This document shows positions 15,796 through 25,886 of a stretch of DNA of 64,000 nucleotides, one piece after another. The position numbers and the translations under genes are program-made. The notes below the pieces were generated by a model. The model had not been told where the DNA came from. It saw nothing but the letters and a program-made list of their open reading frames with translations, and did not search any database. This DNA is from Carettochelys insculpta (taxonomy: Eukaryota; Chordata; Testudines; Carettochelyidae): the NCBI RefSeq assembly GCF_033958435.1, contig NC_134158.1, forward strand, positions 3,677,837-3,741,836, given 5' to 3'. The stretch's first letter is position 1; each line of letters opens with the position of its first letter.

Positions 15796-18710
15796 TTGGA
15801 GGGCTGGGGAGGATCCTCGCCGGAGGGAGTACCGACGGCTCCGGTGGGGCCACGCAGCAAACCGTGACCAACCCCGAAGGCGACGAGGGCGTCACGGAAG
15901 CTGCGGGCCCGTTGGTAAGCCGAGGCATCCCTCCTCCCGGTCCCCTTGCCCTCCTTAAGAAGGGCCCTCACGGATTTCAGGATGGTGTGGAAGTCCCCCC
16001 AGCGCTGGAGGGCGAGAGCAACCTTGTTCTTGGAGCCGCGAATGTCCTCCAAGAACCGGCGCATCTCTCCCACCAGCGCATGGGGTGCCGAGGCCTCGGG
16101 GTCTCCAGTACCCGTCGGCCTCGTGTACCCTTGGGCCCCACGGCCAGAGAAAGGATTGGGGTGGGGACTGGGGCCTGGTTTTGGGGGGGATGAGGGCGGC
16201 GGAGGGAGAGCAGCCCCGGAAGTGCTGGGAGAGGGCGATGTAGGGGGGGCCTCCCGAAGGATTACGGTTTCGGGGGCAGGTATGAGTGGGCAGGGGTCGA
16301 GGGGAGGGGTAGGAGGAGGGGGGGTGGGGGGGAGGGCAGGGGGGATGGGACTCATCAAGGGAGGGGAAGGTCCATGAGGGGGAGGGAGGGGGGGCAGCGG
16401 GGGAGGGGGAGGAGGAAGTGGAGGGGGAGGAGGGCCTGGGGGGGGTAGGATTGCAGGTTCTGGGGCGGGGTGTTGGCTGGGAGAAGGTGCGGGGATAATG
16501 GCGGGTGGTGGGGCTAAGATGGGAGCAGGAGCGGGGATATGGAGAGAAGGTGCCTCGGGAGGAGGGGCTTCCTCGGATGGTGGGGCGGGGGAGGGGGATA
16601 GGGGCGAGGTGCCGACATACTCGGCAGGAAGTGCCAACTGGTCGAGGGGGTGGGTGTTGGGGTCCTCGGGTTCGGGGCCAAAGGTGGGGGGCATGGGGAA
16701 CTCTGCTTCCCCCAGGGTGCCCAGGGGCTGGCCAACTCCCGTGGGGAGGTCATCTCTGATTAAGGGGGGGGTCGCCTCCTGCGACGTCCCAAGGCAGAGG
16801 GAGGCGGTGGTTGAGGGATCACTGGTAGACGGTGAGGGGGAGAATGGAGGGGGTGGGGGTGAGTGGATGGACGGCCCACAGGCCTCCAGTAGGAGGCTGT
16901 CCACGTCCAGGGCCACCGGGGTGAGGCCTAGGGCCTCGACCTCCTGCGAGAGGAGGGCGAGGCCGGGGCCCACCTCCTCCGGACGCTCCACAGCAGTAGT
17001 CTGGGTCGCGGCCGGAGGGGTGTCAGGGGAGGGCGCGGGTGTGCAAAAAACCCTCTCAGCTTCCTGAGGCTCTGGCTCCGGGGCGGAGGGGGTGTTGCCG
17101 TTCTCAGCCGCCACCGCGGCAGCCCCCGTCGCCCCCGGCAGAGGATCGGCAGCCGGGGGTTCGGCAGGTGGGTCTGGGCTGGCGGCTCTTTTTAGCGCTT
17201 TGCGCGGCGCCTCCACCCCGTCCTCCGACAGGGCGGGGTGCCGGGTGCGCGCACTTCTTTTCTTTCGTTTCCCCCCCACCAGCACCCAGCCCTCCGAGGA
17301 GGCGGGCTGGGCAGTAGAGGAGGAGGGGCCAGGGGACAGGGCCGACGAGGAGGAAGGGAGGTAAGAAGGGGGCGGGGCGGCAAGGGGGGGGGACGACCCG
17401 CCCCGGGACGGGCCCTCTTCTGGTCCTGCCGCCGGCCCCTCCTCCCTCTCCTCCGCAGGCCCGGCTCTTGTGCCCGCTCGGGCGCCAGCGCCTGCTTCTT
17501 CTTGCCCGGCACCATGCGGCTGGGCATCCTCCGACGCCCGAGCGGCGATGGATCCGTCCGGGACGAGAGGAGGAGGGTCGGTCCCGGGGCCTGTCGCGGT
17601 CGGGGCGCCGCCGATCTCGTGGCTGACGCCCCCCGGGTCGGAGGAGGTCCCGGGCTCCCCTTCGTGCCGGGCCAGGGGGCAATCCCTCCGGACGTGCCCC
17701 GCCGCCCGGCACATAAAGCACCGGGCCTCCCCCAGGGTGTAAAAGACCCGGTACTGGGCCCCTTGATGGGGCACCAGTATAGTCCCCTCCTGGGCCACCC
17801 CGCCCCGTGCTGCCGCCGGCGGCAGTTGGACCCGGGCCTGCCGGCGGAAGGAGAGCACGTGCCGGAGGGCGGGGTCTTTACAGCCTAGGGGGAGGGGACT
17901 CAGGACCGTCAAAGGCCGGCCCAGGGCAGTGAGGAAAGGCAGAAGGGCAGAGTTGGGAAGGAAGGGTGGGACAGAAGAAAAAACCACCCGCACGCCCAGG
18001 TCCTCCAGCGGCTCCAGGGGCACGTGCACGCCCCCAACCGCCAGGCCCCTCTCCACCGCCTCCTGGGCGGCGGCCTCCGAAGCCAGGAAGAACACGATCC
18101 TCCCGAACATCCGGGAGGCCGCCACCACGGCCGCGGGCCCCACCACCCGTGCCAACGCCCGCACGTAGGTCTCCACGTGGGGCGAGGCAGCCACCAGGAG
18201 GCAGCGGACTCCGTGCCTCCTGGTGAGCGCGGGGAAGGGGCCGCGACCGTTGGGGATGGTAGTCCCGGCGGAGGCGGCAGGAGTAGGGTGCGAGGCGGCG
18301 GCCGCCGCCTGGGCGTACGACCTGGGGGCCGAGAGGTCGGGGCCCCCAGGAGCGGTGGAGGGAACAGGGGGAAGGGGAGAAGGGGAGGCTGCACTGGATG
18401 TTTGGGCAGCCTGGGGGAGAGTCCCCGCCACGGGAGGTTTGGCCTTCCGGGCGGGGCTCTTGCCCTTTCTTTTCCCCTGGCCCCTCCTGCCCTTTTGGGG
18501 GGGGGGGTTTGGGGCTGGGTCGCCAGGGGGCGCCGCGGCGGAGGCAGTAGGAGCCCCGGAGCCCGCGCCCGCGCCCTCAGCCGACGTGGTTGTGATGTTC
18601 TGGGCAGCCCTGGACGAGTGGGCCGCCATTTCGGGGATAGGAGGGGTGACAGTGGAGGGGAGAGGGAGGGAGGGGTCACCAGATGACCCTCCAGCGGGCG
18701 TGGGGGCCAT
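15768..18710 (-). CDS. Tx1-like ORF1: CCHC gag-like protein, copy C
   Basis: A 980-residue frame that starts at MAPTPAGG. The upstream in-frame ATG of copies A and B is absent here because the leader differs around 18721-18740, which supports MAPT as the true start. Domains are as in copy B: basic patch, RRM-like region, CCHC at about 331-344, Pro-rich section, conserved C terminus. It overlaps ORF2 by 28 nt. Confidence 0.88.
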   Translation of the reverse strand: MAPTPAGGSSGDPSLPLPSTVTPPIPEMAAHSSRAAQNITTTSAEGAGAGSGAPTASAAAPPGDPAPNPPPQKGRRGQGKRKGKSPARKAKPPVAGTLPQAAQTSSAASPSPLPPVPSTAPGGPDLSAPRSYAQAAAAASHPTPAASAGTTIPNGRGPFPALTRRHGVRCLLVAASPHVETYVRALARVVGPAAVVAASRMFGRIVFFLASEAAAQEAVERGLAVGGVHVPLEPLEDLGVRVVFSSVPPFLPNSALLPFLTALGRPLTVLSPLPLGCKDPALRHVLSFRRQARVQLPPAAARGGVAQEGTILVPHQGAQYRVFYTLGEARCFMCRAAGHVRRDCPLARHEGEPGTSSDPGGVSHEIGGAPTATGPGTDPPPLVPDGSIAARASEDAQPHGAGQEEAGAGARAGTRAGPAEEREEGPAAGPEEGPSRGGSSPPLAAPPPSYLPSSSSALSPGPSSSTAQPASSEGWVLVGGKRKKRSARTRHPALSEDGVEAPRKALKRAASPDPPAEPPAADPLPGATGAAAVAAENGNTPSAPEPEPQEAERVFCTPAPSPDTPPAATQTTAVERPEEVGPGLALLSQEVEALGLTPVALDVDSLLLEACGPSIHSPPPPPFSPSPSTSDPSTTASLCLGTSQEATPPLIRDDLPTGVGQPLGTLGEAEFPMPPTFGPEPEDPNTHPLDQLALPAEYVGTSPLSPSPAPPSEEAPPPEAPSLHIPAPAPILAPPPAIIPAPSPSQHPAPEPAILPPPGPPPPPLPPPPPPLPPLPPPHGPSPPLMSPIPPALPPTPPPPTPPLDPCPLIPAPETVILREAPPTSPSPSTSGAALPPPPSSPPKPGPSPHPNPFSGRGAQGYTRPTGTGDPEASAPHALVGEMRRFLEDIRGSKNKVALALQRWGDFHTILKSVRALLKEGKGTGRRDASAYQRARSFRDALVAFGVGHGLLRGPTGAVGTPSGEDPPQPSKWRRSSLPL

Positions 18711-19844
18711 ATTGGTGGGTCTGGAGAGGGATAAGGTTTATTGGGGGTGGGGGCCTTTAAGAGAAAGCGGGGGAGGGGGAGGAGAGTGGAAGGGAAGGAA
18801 GGAGTGAGGCGTGGCTGCCCCTCCCCCACCGGCTGGGCTGAGGACCCAGTCAGATGGGGGAAGGGCAGGGCAAGGGGAGTGAGGGCAGGGAAAAGGAGAC
18901 ACAGAAGAGAGACCACAACTCCCAGCACAAGAGGGTAAGATGGCTCCTGTTTCTGCACTGGGGTGTGGAGGGAGTCAAAGTTTGTGTGTGTGTGTGTGGG
19001 TTGTGGGGGGGCCTCAGGCGCTTGAGTAAACAGAAGAAGGGGGGGGGAAGGGGCGTGGGCACGTGGGGGGGCAGGGAGGAGGCACAGCCCGCTTAAGGGG
19101 GATGGCGGGGTTAATGGGGGGAGGGGTGTGCCCACGTGCGCCTGAGGGGTGGGCCCGTAGCAGCTGCTGCTGCAGAGCCTCGAGATGGCAGGGGAGAAGG
19201 CAGGGGCAGCTGATTGGAGGGGCCCAGGTGGAGGGGGCCCCAGCGGCAGCTGGGTGTGGGGGGGGCAGTAGGAGGGGGGGGTGGCTGCAGGGGTGGGGCA
19301 GGGGCCACGCCCTAACACCCCACCCCTGGCTATGCAGCTCCCCCCGGAGCCCCGGTGGAGAGGGGCCCTGCCCAAGCTCACCCCTCCCCAAGCCACTCCA
19401 CAGGAGGCTGTGTGGAGGGAGCCCAACCGCCGCTTTGAGAGAGCCCCCTACCTTCTCCAGGTGGTGAGGATGCAGCAGCTGCTGGATGGAAGGTGGGCCC
19501 AAATGGGGGCCAGCAGTGTCTCCCCCAAAAGATGGAAGAAGGGGGGGGGGGCCCCCTGCTGTAGGGCAGGGGGCAAGAGGCCCCCACCCTCCACCCACTC
19601 AGCAGTTCCTAAAAGGACTGGGTGAGGGTTGGGGGGAGAAGATAGACCCTGCCTGCCCGAGGCAGGAGGGAGGCTGACCCCAGAAAGGGGGGGGGGGGGG
19701 GGAAGGCAGCCCTGTGGGGGCTTCAGCCAGCCAAGGCCCGCCAGCCCCCAGATGCTCGCCTTCCAGCCGTGGGAGAGGGTCCCACGGCGGCGGCGGTGGC
19801 AGCAGCAGCAGCCCTGCAGGAGCACCTGCAGCTGGCCTCCTGCA
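18711..19844 (-). other. 5' UTR of copy C and outer edge of the array
   Basis: Homologous to the other 5' UTRs as far as 19844, where the plus strand reads CTCCTGCA and then changes to unrelated DNA. This is the only place in the window where the 5' end of a unit meets non-element DNA, so it best defines the element start. The TG run (about 18982-18998) is the shortest of the three. Confidence 0.6.
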
Positions 19845-20892
19845 GACCCGGAGGCGGGGGAAGCTCTGCAGAGCCCCTGGTGGGTGGGGCCAGACTCAGG
19901 AGACCAGAGGCCCGCCCCTCAGAGAGGCGGGGCCAGGGGCTAGAAGAGCCAAAGGGAGAACCCAGGAACCATTCGGGGCTGGGCCTCCGGGCAGGGAGGA
20001 CGGGCCTGCAGGAGCTCCTCGGGCTGAAGGGAGAGGGCCTGTGGCTGCCTGGCCAGGCCGGAGGAACAGGCCCCCAGAGGCTCCACCCAATCCCGGGTCC
20101 GTATGCCCCAAGGAGACTACCCGGACCTACCAGGACCTTCCTGCCGCCGGAGACCCCCTGCCTTGGAAGAGGCCCCGGGGAGCACCTGTCCTGGGGGACC
20201 CTTACAGTGCTCAGACCCAGGACTGCCCTGTGCCTCCTGTATTGCCGCCGCCTGACTACCCTAACGACGTTGTTATGGACGATTGGCCGGAGCCCCCAAA
20301 GGTGGATGACCCGGAGGAGACCGACCTAGGAGGACCCCTCGACCAGATGGACTGGGACCTGCCGCCAACAGAGGGTGAGGTAGGAAGTGGCCCGGGGAAC
20401 GTTGCTCACGAACCAATGGCAGCGTGTTGCGGTCTGGATCCCCACTGCCGGGGTTGCATGTGAGCGACCCCCCCGGGCCGGGTCGCAGTGGAGTGGGAGG
20501 GCCTGCGACCCCCTACCCCCCTCCCTGACAGGCTCAGCCCCCGCTGAGCCTGTCTGTAACCCTTGTGTTGCTGCCCCGCCCCAAACTGAGGGCTGGGCTG
20601 GTGCTTAACTCTTGTGAACTGCTGCCCTGCACTGGACTGAGGGCCGGGCCCAGAACTGTATTATTACGTGGGACTGCTGCCCTGCCCTGGACTGAGGGCT
20701 GGGCCCAGAACTATACAACTCTTCTGAACTGCTGCCCCGCCCTAGACGGAGGACTGGGGGCCCGTATGGTGGTAGCGGTGAGCCGCTAACTGCCCGAACT
20801 GAGTACGGGCTGGTGCCCTAACCCCCTTTTTGTTTGTTGCCGCCCGCCCTAGACCAAGGGGCTGGGCGTCGTGGGACGTGTTACAGGGAGAT
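19845..20892. other. Unassigned GC-rich segment between LINE array and Utopia
   Basis: No recognised family. On the plus strand a frame stays open from inside the array 5' UTR to 20463; its last ~60 codons are acidic (PPDYPNDVVMDDWPEPPK region near 20245-20310) and end close to a GTGAG. It has no homolog I can name and no convincing start, so it is not called as a gene. Confidence 0.4.
20562..20775. repeat. Imperfect ~55-bp tandem repeat, about four units
   Basis: The phrase CTGCTGCCCTGCCCTGGACTG and the following GAGGGCTGGGCCCAGAACT recur at about 20567, 20620, 20675 and 20730 with substitutions and small indels. The function is unknown. Confidence 0.6.
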
Positions 20893-23800
20893 ACATCCAC
20901 TTCCGGGCCAGGTGACGGATGGTCTTGTCTGCTTTATTCAAGGGGACCTTGGCGACCGCAGAGCCATGGAGGGTAAAGCAGATGCGTGGGATGAGGAATG
21001 TATTGACTGCATCCATCTTCTGCCCTGGTGTGAGGAGGGAATCATGGAGGCGTTCGGCGTCCTTCAAAATCCCGCAGATGATGCCCTCAGGCGTGCCCTG
21101 GATCCGGACCCCCGTCGGCGTGCCCAGGTGTTGGTAAAACTGGCCCTCCTCCAGGGGGATCATGGGCTGGCCCTGTACAGAGAACACGGTGGGCCTAGCG
21201 AGTGTCTTCAGGCTGCCGTCGACATGGAGGGAGGCGCATTTTTTTTGCATTGAAGCGCAAACCCATCCACTTGGCAGCCAGACCGGCGACATGGAGCATT
21301 CGCTGGAGAGCCTCATCGCTGTCAGCAATCAGGACCAGGTCCTCCGCGTACGCCAGCACGTCGACCCGGACGCCGAAAAGGTCCAGCCCGTCCCCACCGC
21401 TGGAGATGGCCCGCAAAAGCGGCTCCATGGCCAAGTTAAAAATAATCGGGCTGAGAGGACAACCCTGCTTGACGCCCCGATAGATGTGGATGGGGGCGGC
21501 CTCTCCGGTAGCCGCGAGGATGGTTGTAACACAGTCCTTATAAAGATCACGGAGGATGATCAGGAAGCTGTCTGGGATCCCAAACTCTGCGAGAACATCG
21601 AAAATGTGCTGATGAGGAACGGAGCCAAAGGCATTAGCCAAGTGCAGCCAGGCCACGGCACACTGGCCCCGGGATCTCCTCGTCTCCGCAATGGCTGCCT
21701 GGAGCAAAAAGTTATGCTCGTAACAGCCCTCACAAGAAAGGAAGCCCTTCTGCGCGGAGCTGAGAGCACCGCCACCAACTGCCCAATCCGTAACCCTGGC
21801 GGCTAAGCAGCTGGCATATAGTTTGTAAAGGGCGCTGCTTAGCGTGATGGGCCTCCAATTGCCAGGGTCATCGCGGTCGCCCCTCTTGTAAAGGAGGACG
21901 GTCATTGACCGCTTCCAGGCCTCCGGGATACGCCGCAACTTCTTGCAGGCGGTAAAAAGGGCAGCAAGGACCAGGCATCCGGGATCACGTTGTTTAAGGC
22001 GGGAATAGCGGATGCCATCCTTTCCGGGGGCCGTATTTGCAGTCCCTTGCAGTCTAGCCAGCACCTCATGGGGCGTGAAATCCACTTCCAGGGCGTTATC
22101 GGCGTGGATCCTCGGCAGCTGGGGGAGGCAGTCTGGCCTTGGCTGGTCACGGGGAGGCCCCCCCTTCGAAGACGGCCGAGAAGTAGGAGTGGAGCTCCTC
22201 TGCAGGGACGGAGCAGTGCATCGGGGCTCCCTCCAGGATCTCCCTCATAGCCCTCCGACGGTCAGAGCGATAGAGGCCTTGCAGGCGAGTGGCAGTGACC
22301 GGGTCGTCCTGGCGGCCGGCGTCTCCTCGTCTGCCAGCCCTGCCGCCAGGGGCCAGTCTAGGGGTCATGGGCTGGTGTGGATGATGGGCAACCTCCTGGT
22401 GGCGCTTGCGGCCGTCCGCTATGCCTGCGGAGAGGTCTTGTGTCAGGCGCTCTGTGATAATTACTAGGTCCTCATAGGTACGGACAGCTGCCAACTCCTG
22501 TAGCCAAAGAAGTTGCCACGCCGTGGCAGACCGCTTGCGGGTGCGTGTACGCTCTGGATGAGACGTGGGCTCGGGTTCAGGCACGGCAGGCGGGGGACTC
22601 GCGGAGGTGCAGGCAGCTTGGCTGGGCGCTGCAGCGGCGGGCTCCAGTGGTGAGGCTGCAGCATCAGGGGATCTAAGGCCAGAACTCAGACCCTCAGATA
22701 CACCAAGAGTCCTGGGGTGGTTATTGGACTTCCTCTGTGAGGGGTCCGGCCGGGAAAGGACCCGAGAGGAGCAGTTCTTAGCAGCGTTGCGAGATCTTGC
22801 GGATATCCCAGTGGAGGCTGAGGAGGGGCACGGGGAAGAGTCGTGCGGGGCAGCCAACAACCTCTGACCAGCGGTCTGCGGAGGGAGGCTGGGTCTGCCA
22901 GTGGACGGTCGAGGCTTGGTCACCTGCGAAGAAGCACAGATCCTGCATGAACCAGTTGTCTTCCGGACATGGGAAAGGAGCTGGTCCAAGCGGTCGGAGA
23001 GGTTCTGGACAATCAGCGATGGAGGTGCACGCTGGCCAGTGGAGGCGAGGATGGGAATCCCTGAGGGCGGGCTGGTTCCCAGTGTAGCAGCAGGGAGCGA
23101 GGAACTAGCTCCTACTGCCTGGCTGGAGCACACAGGGGCAGCCCGTACCTCTGGGACATTGGTGGAGGAACCAGGTAGCGGGATGGAAGTGACGGGTCGC
23201 ACAGTGGAGGAGCTCAGGTCTGCCTGGAGGACGGCTCCAGCTTGCCGCAGGTGCTTCTTTGGAAGAGCTGTTGTCGGCACCAGATGAATCGGAACCGTGG
23301 GGGGCACACGAGCACTAGGGCCTCGGCAGGTGGTGAGCAGGTGCCGCTTACACTGCTTCTGTGTATCAAATAGCTCGTGGCAGGAGCCGCAACGGAAGGC
23401 GATCCTCTTCTTGTGCGCCGCTCGCACGTGCTTGCTGAGGGCCCCCAGTGTCCGCACTCCACGGAAGGGGAAGCAGTCCGGGCAGAGGAGGGTGTGATCC
23501 GGAATAGGGAAGTCGAGATACAGAGGCTCCGGACCAGCGACCTGCTGTGCTACTGGGGCGGCGCTGCAAGGGCCAGTGGGCGCTGGCGCCAGGTCTGGCG
23601 ATGAAGATTGCGAAGCAATTGCTCCTCCCAGGTCAGCAGGGCACAGAGCAGCTCCCAGGTCCAGGGTCGTTGTTGTTGGAGTGGTGACAGGGCAACAGAC
23701 AGGAGGTAGGTCCGATGGGAGGGGTCCCTTCACAACTGATGCTCCTGAGGTAGCAGGGCGCAGAACAGCCTCTGGATCCAGGAGTGCAGCCAAGCGGGCA

Positions 23801-24063
23801 GTAGGACGGCAAGCAGGAGACCCAGCCGATGGAGGAGGTACTGCCGTGGCCCATCCTCCTGGGGTAACAGAGCTCGGAGCAGTTTCTCGCTCCAGAGGCG
23901 ACGTGGAACAGAGAAGAGGCAAGTCCAGCCCAGGAGATTTCTCGGGGATCCCTCCTCTGGGGACAGCGAGGCACAGGGCAGCTCCTGGGTCCGGATGAGA
24001 TGCCAAAGGAGCAGCAGCAGAACAGGCAGCATCTGCATCCCAAGGGGATCCTCTGGTTGCCAT
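20893..24063 (-). pseudogene. Broken Utopia-like polyprotein: C2H2 fingers plus reverse transcriptase
   Basis: The likely start is the ATG at 24063 (MATRGSPW). The N-terminal part carries two finger-like motifs near 23470-23380, C-x2-C...H-x4-H (LLCPDC...SKHVRAAH) and C-x2-C...H-x4-C (FRCGSC...KRHLLTTC), as in RLE-type elements where they bind target DNA. A basic, Ser/Pro-rich linker follows, then RT blocks NTAPGKDGIRY, NWRPITLSS, KQGCPLSPIIF. There are two frameshifts: at a C run near 22155-22162 and at an A8 run (T8 on plus) near 21239-21247. Catalytic residues are altered: motif A reads WLHLANAFGSV, where Asp is expected for the His, and the YADD box reads YAED. The copy is therefore inactive. 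The C terminus is lost at 20893. Confidence 0.8.
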
Positions 24064-24388
24064 CCTGTCTGAAGCAGGAGAGTCTGGAGCAGCAACTGGG
24101 AACTTCATCAAGGAAGCAGAACAGCCCTGGTCCAGCAAAATGTGTTTCACAAGAGTCGTCTTTCCAAAGACAATAGTTTTTGAGTTTCCAAGTTCTGTCC
24201 CTTGAAGATCTCCATCACACAGCAACCCTGAAGACAGAGAATCACAACCACAGCTCCCAATACTGCTGGCATTGATCATTGAAATCCTCAGGCTGGTGTT
24301 ACTGAATATTAAACCGCAGAATCTTCTTGTCCTTACAGAAGTGCTCTTACAAATCCTCATCTTTGCAGTTTCCTTCTGAGTAATAGCC
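20893..24388 (-). mobile_element. Utopia-like non-LTR retrotransposon, 3'-truncated (copy 1)
   Basis: The 5' end is joined to U2 snRNA nucleotide 39 at 24389. A leader of about 325 bp precedes an ORF with zinc fingers and a reverse transcriptase. Homology stops at about 20893, just after the conserved ARKWMYLP of the post-RT region, so the CCHC and restriction-like endonuclease parts are missing. Placement rests on the U2 insertion site and on the N-terminal zinc fingers plus RT order typical of RLE-type elements. Utopia is a published U2-targeting lineage (Kojima and Jurka), reported from reptiles with only a few copies next to U2. Confidence 0.8.
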
Positions 24389-24430
24389 ATACTACACTTG
24401 ATCTGAGCCCCCAAAAGGCTGAGAAGCAAT
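24389..24430 (-). pseudogene. RNU2: U2 snRNA 5' fragment (nt 1-39), copy 1
   Basis: The reverse complement matches the 5' end of U2 snRNA, from ATTGCTTCTCAGCCTTTTGG through AGATCAAGTGTAGTAT, with a 3-nt insertion after the TTTTGG and some C-to-T type changes. It stops after the branch-point recognition sequence GTAGTA plus T and passes into the Utopia leader. No U2 3' part is found downstream; it was lost with the 3' end of the Utopia copy. Confidence 0.85.
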
Positions 24431-24469
24431 ACCATTTTCAAACAATTTTACACAGCCCACCCATCTGGA

Positions 24470-24489
24470 CACTTTTCGATGGCATGACG
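24470..24489 (-). promoter_or_regulatory. Candidate U2 proximal sequence element, copy 1
   Basis: On the minus strand the motif ending ATCGAAAAGTG lies at -40 to -59 relative to the U2 start at 24430, the expected place for the snRNA PSE. The GAAAAGTG core resembles vertebrate PSEs and is the same in the second copy. An octamer-like ATGCAGAT sits further up at 24695-24702. Confidence 0.45.
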
Positions 24490-24767
24490 ACTCACCCGAA
24501 TGCAACACACGTGAGCATTGCAACAAGATCTTTACAGATCGGCAAGTACACCTGCTCTCTTCATCCTGCAGCTCCTTTCTAGCTGGTCAAAGCAAAACCT
24601 CTCACACCAGAGAATTCAGCTTTAAAATGACTTATTCCACCAGACCTGCGAGCTGCCTTTGTGGTGGCTGTTTCGCTCCCTAAGCGATCACCTAATCTGC
24701 ATGAAGCCTGTCCCCTCGCTGCAGCATGCTGACGCCATCGAGCTGTTAACCCTGGATGGACTGCAGA

Positions 24768-24818
24768 ACCAAAACAAAAAGCAGTCAAGTAGCACTTTAA
24801 AGACTAGCAAAAGAATTT
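24768..24818 (+). repeat. Penelope-type 3' tail fragment in U2 upstream DNA
   Basis: AACAAAAAGCAGTCAAGTAG followed by CACTTTAAAGACTAGCAAAA equals the tail of the Penelope-like copy at 29728 onward. It is also present at 32488-32536 in the duplicate, so it was inserted before the duplication. Confidence 0.65.
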
Positions 24819-25811
24819 GGAAACCTTCTGTTCATGCCACATGCCTGCCAGAAGGGCCGGGTTCAACTCTTGTGGGGTTGTCCTGTCAAGGATACAACCA
24901 ACCAGCTCGAGCCCCCACCCAGTGGCCTGGGACAATTTCACCCCCATGCTGGGTGCCTGGAAGGCGGTTCTACCCCCTCGCAAGCACAGAGTCTGAGATA
25001 GAAATGGCTTGTTTAAGGACCATTACCTACCCCAAGGTTACAGTGACAGATGCAGTATATCTAAGCAAAGAAGAGACAAACCCCCTTTACCCAGCTACCA
25101 TCCCCATATGCGGTAGAACCCAGTCTCTTGCTGGGGCTCTTGGCCCTTTACCCCATACACACAGTTACAGGGTGTACCTTCTGCAGTGCAGTCCCGAACC
25201 CAAAGCCCGCAGATACATTCATTACCAGGGCAGTACCAGCTGTCCACTTGTCTGCAGCCTCCCCTTGCTGCCACAAGCCACCCACCCTCATCTGATGGGC
25301 TTCTGACCAGCCTCCCACTGTCACCCACCACCACTCCTACCAGCCACCCACCATGGTTCCCAACCCCACTGCTTGGGCTCCCCCAAAGGCAGAACCCTCT
25401 GATTTTAGCTCAGCATGGCCTCAGCTGCCACTTTGGCATTAGAGCTCCTGGTATTTCTCAGAGAGGGTTTTACAAACACCCTCGTCACCACCTTTACCTT
25501 TCAACAGCAGGGAAGGACTAGCCAAGCCAGACTTAGAACCGCACAGCCAAGGCACTGAGAAAAGTGACTTAACCACTGCACCGCCACCTTTTTTCTTACA
25601 AGTCTTTAAACCAGGGAGCCCTGTGTAATCAATGTCTGATGCAGCTATGGCGACTGCCCTGTCCTCCACAACAACACACAGCTGGAGGGGACGTGTCAGC
25701 AGCCGGCGCTGGAGCTGCTGCAGGTGAGAGGGCGCTGGACGTGCCCAGGGCCCTATTAAGGAGGGGACTGAGGTGCCTGAAGCTCCAAGCCCAGAACAAT
25801 TCAGACAGAAT

Positions 25812-25886
25812 TTTTTGAGAGACGTTTTGAAGCATATGCTCCAAAATCTCTGTTAGTCTCTAAAGGGCCACCAAGTCCTGGTGCCT
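25812..25886 (-). repeat. Dispersed retroelement tail fragment
   Basis: In the minus sense it reads AGGACTTGGTGGCCCTTTAG, AGACTAAC and then GGAGCATATGCTTC, a degenerate form of a tail common in turtle repeats; another fragment is at 28462-28516. Confidence 0.5.

Larger units (their letters stand above)
1..19844 (-). mobile_element. Head-to-tail array of Tx1-like non-LTR retrotransposons
   Basis: Three copies of one element lie in the same orientation. Unit boundaries, read from where homology breaks at the right edge, are about 1-3577 (partial copy A), 3578-11710 (copy B) and 11711-19844 (copy C). The repeat step is 8143 bp from A to B and 8132 bp from B to C. The copies are nearly identical through UTRs and ORFs, differing by scattered substitutions, short homopolymer changes and the length of a TG run near 2710, 10850 and 18982. 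Each 3' UTR runs directly into the next 5' UTR with no poly(A) tract and no host DNA. The two-ORF layout, APE endonuclease, CCHC ORF1 and C-terminal CCHC of ORF2 are those of the L1/Tx1 group; the Tx1 placement is my inference from protein resemblance. Confidence 0.9.
24431..25680 (-). repeat. U2 upstream region, duplicate 1
   Basis: About 1.25 kb immediately upstream of the U2 head is repeated with high similarity at 32151-33375, including a fragment of a Penelope-type tail. No protein gene is supported; the long plus-strand frames are chance. Homology ends near CCACAACAACAC at 25671-25680. Confidence 0.8.

Noticed and set aside
1..19844. Reading the array as three unrelated genes or a host multigene family
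   Set aside because: The identical UTR-ORF1-ORF2-UTR order, APE and RT motifs, and absence of introns show a retrotransposon.
19714..20463. 249-residue plus-strand frame ending in an acidic segment
   Set aside because: It begins inside the LINE 5' UTR and crosses the array edge, so it cannot be one ancestral gene. The acidic end may be a relic but is unassigned.
24659..25306. 215- and 280-residue plus-strand frames upstream of the U2 heads (also 32377-33219)
   Set aside because: The two copies differ in length and end, contain a retroelement tail fragment, and show no domain; they are non-coding U2 flank.
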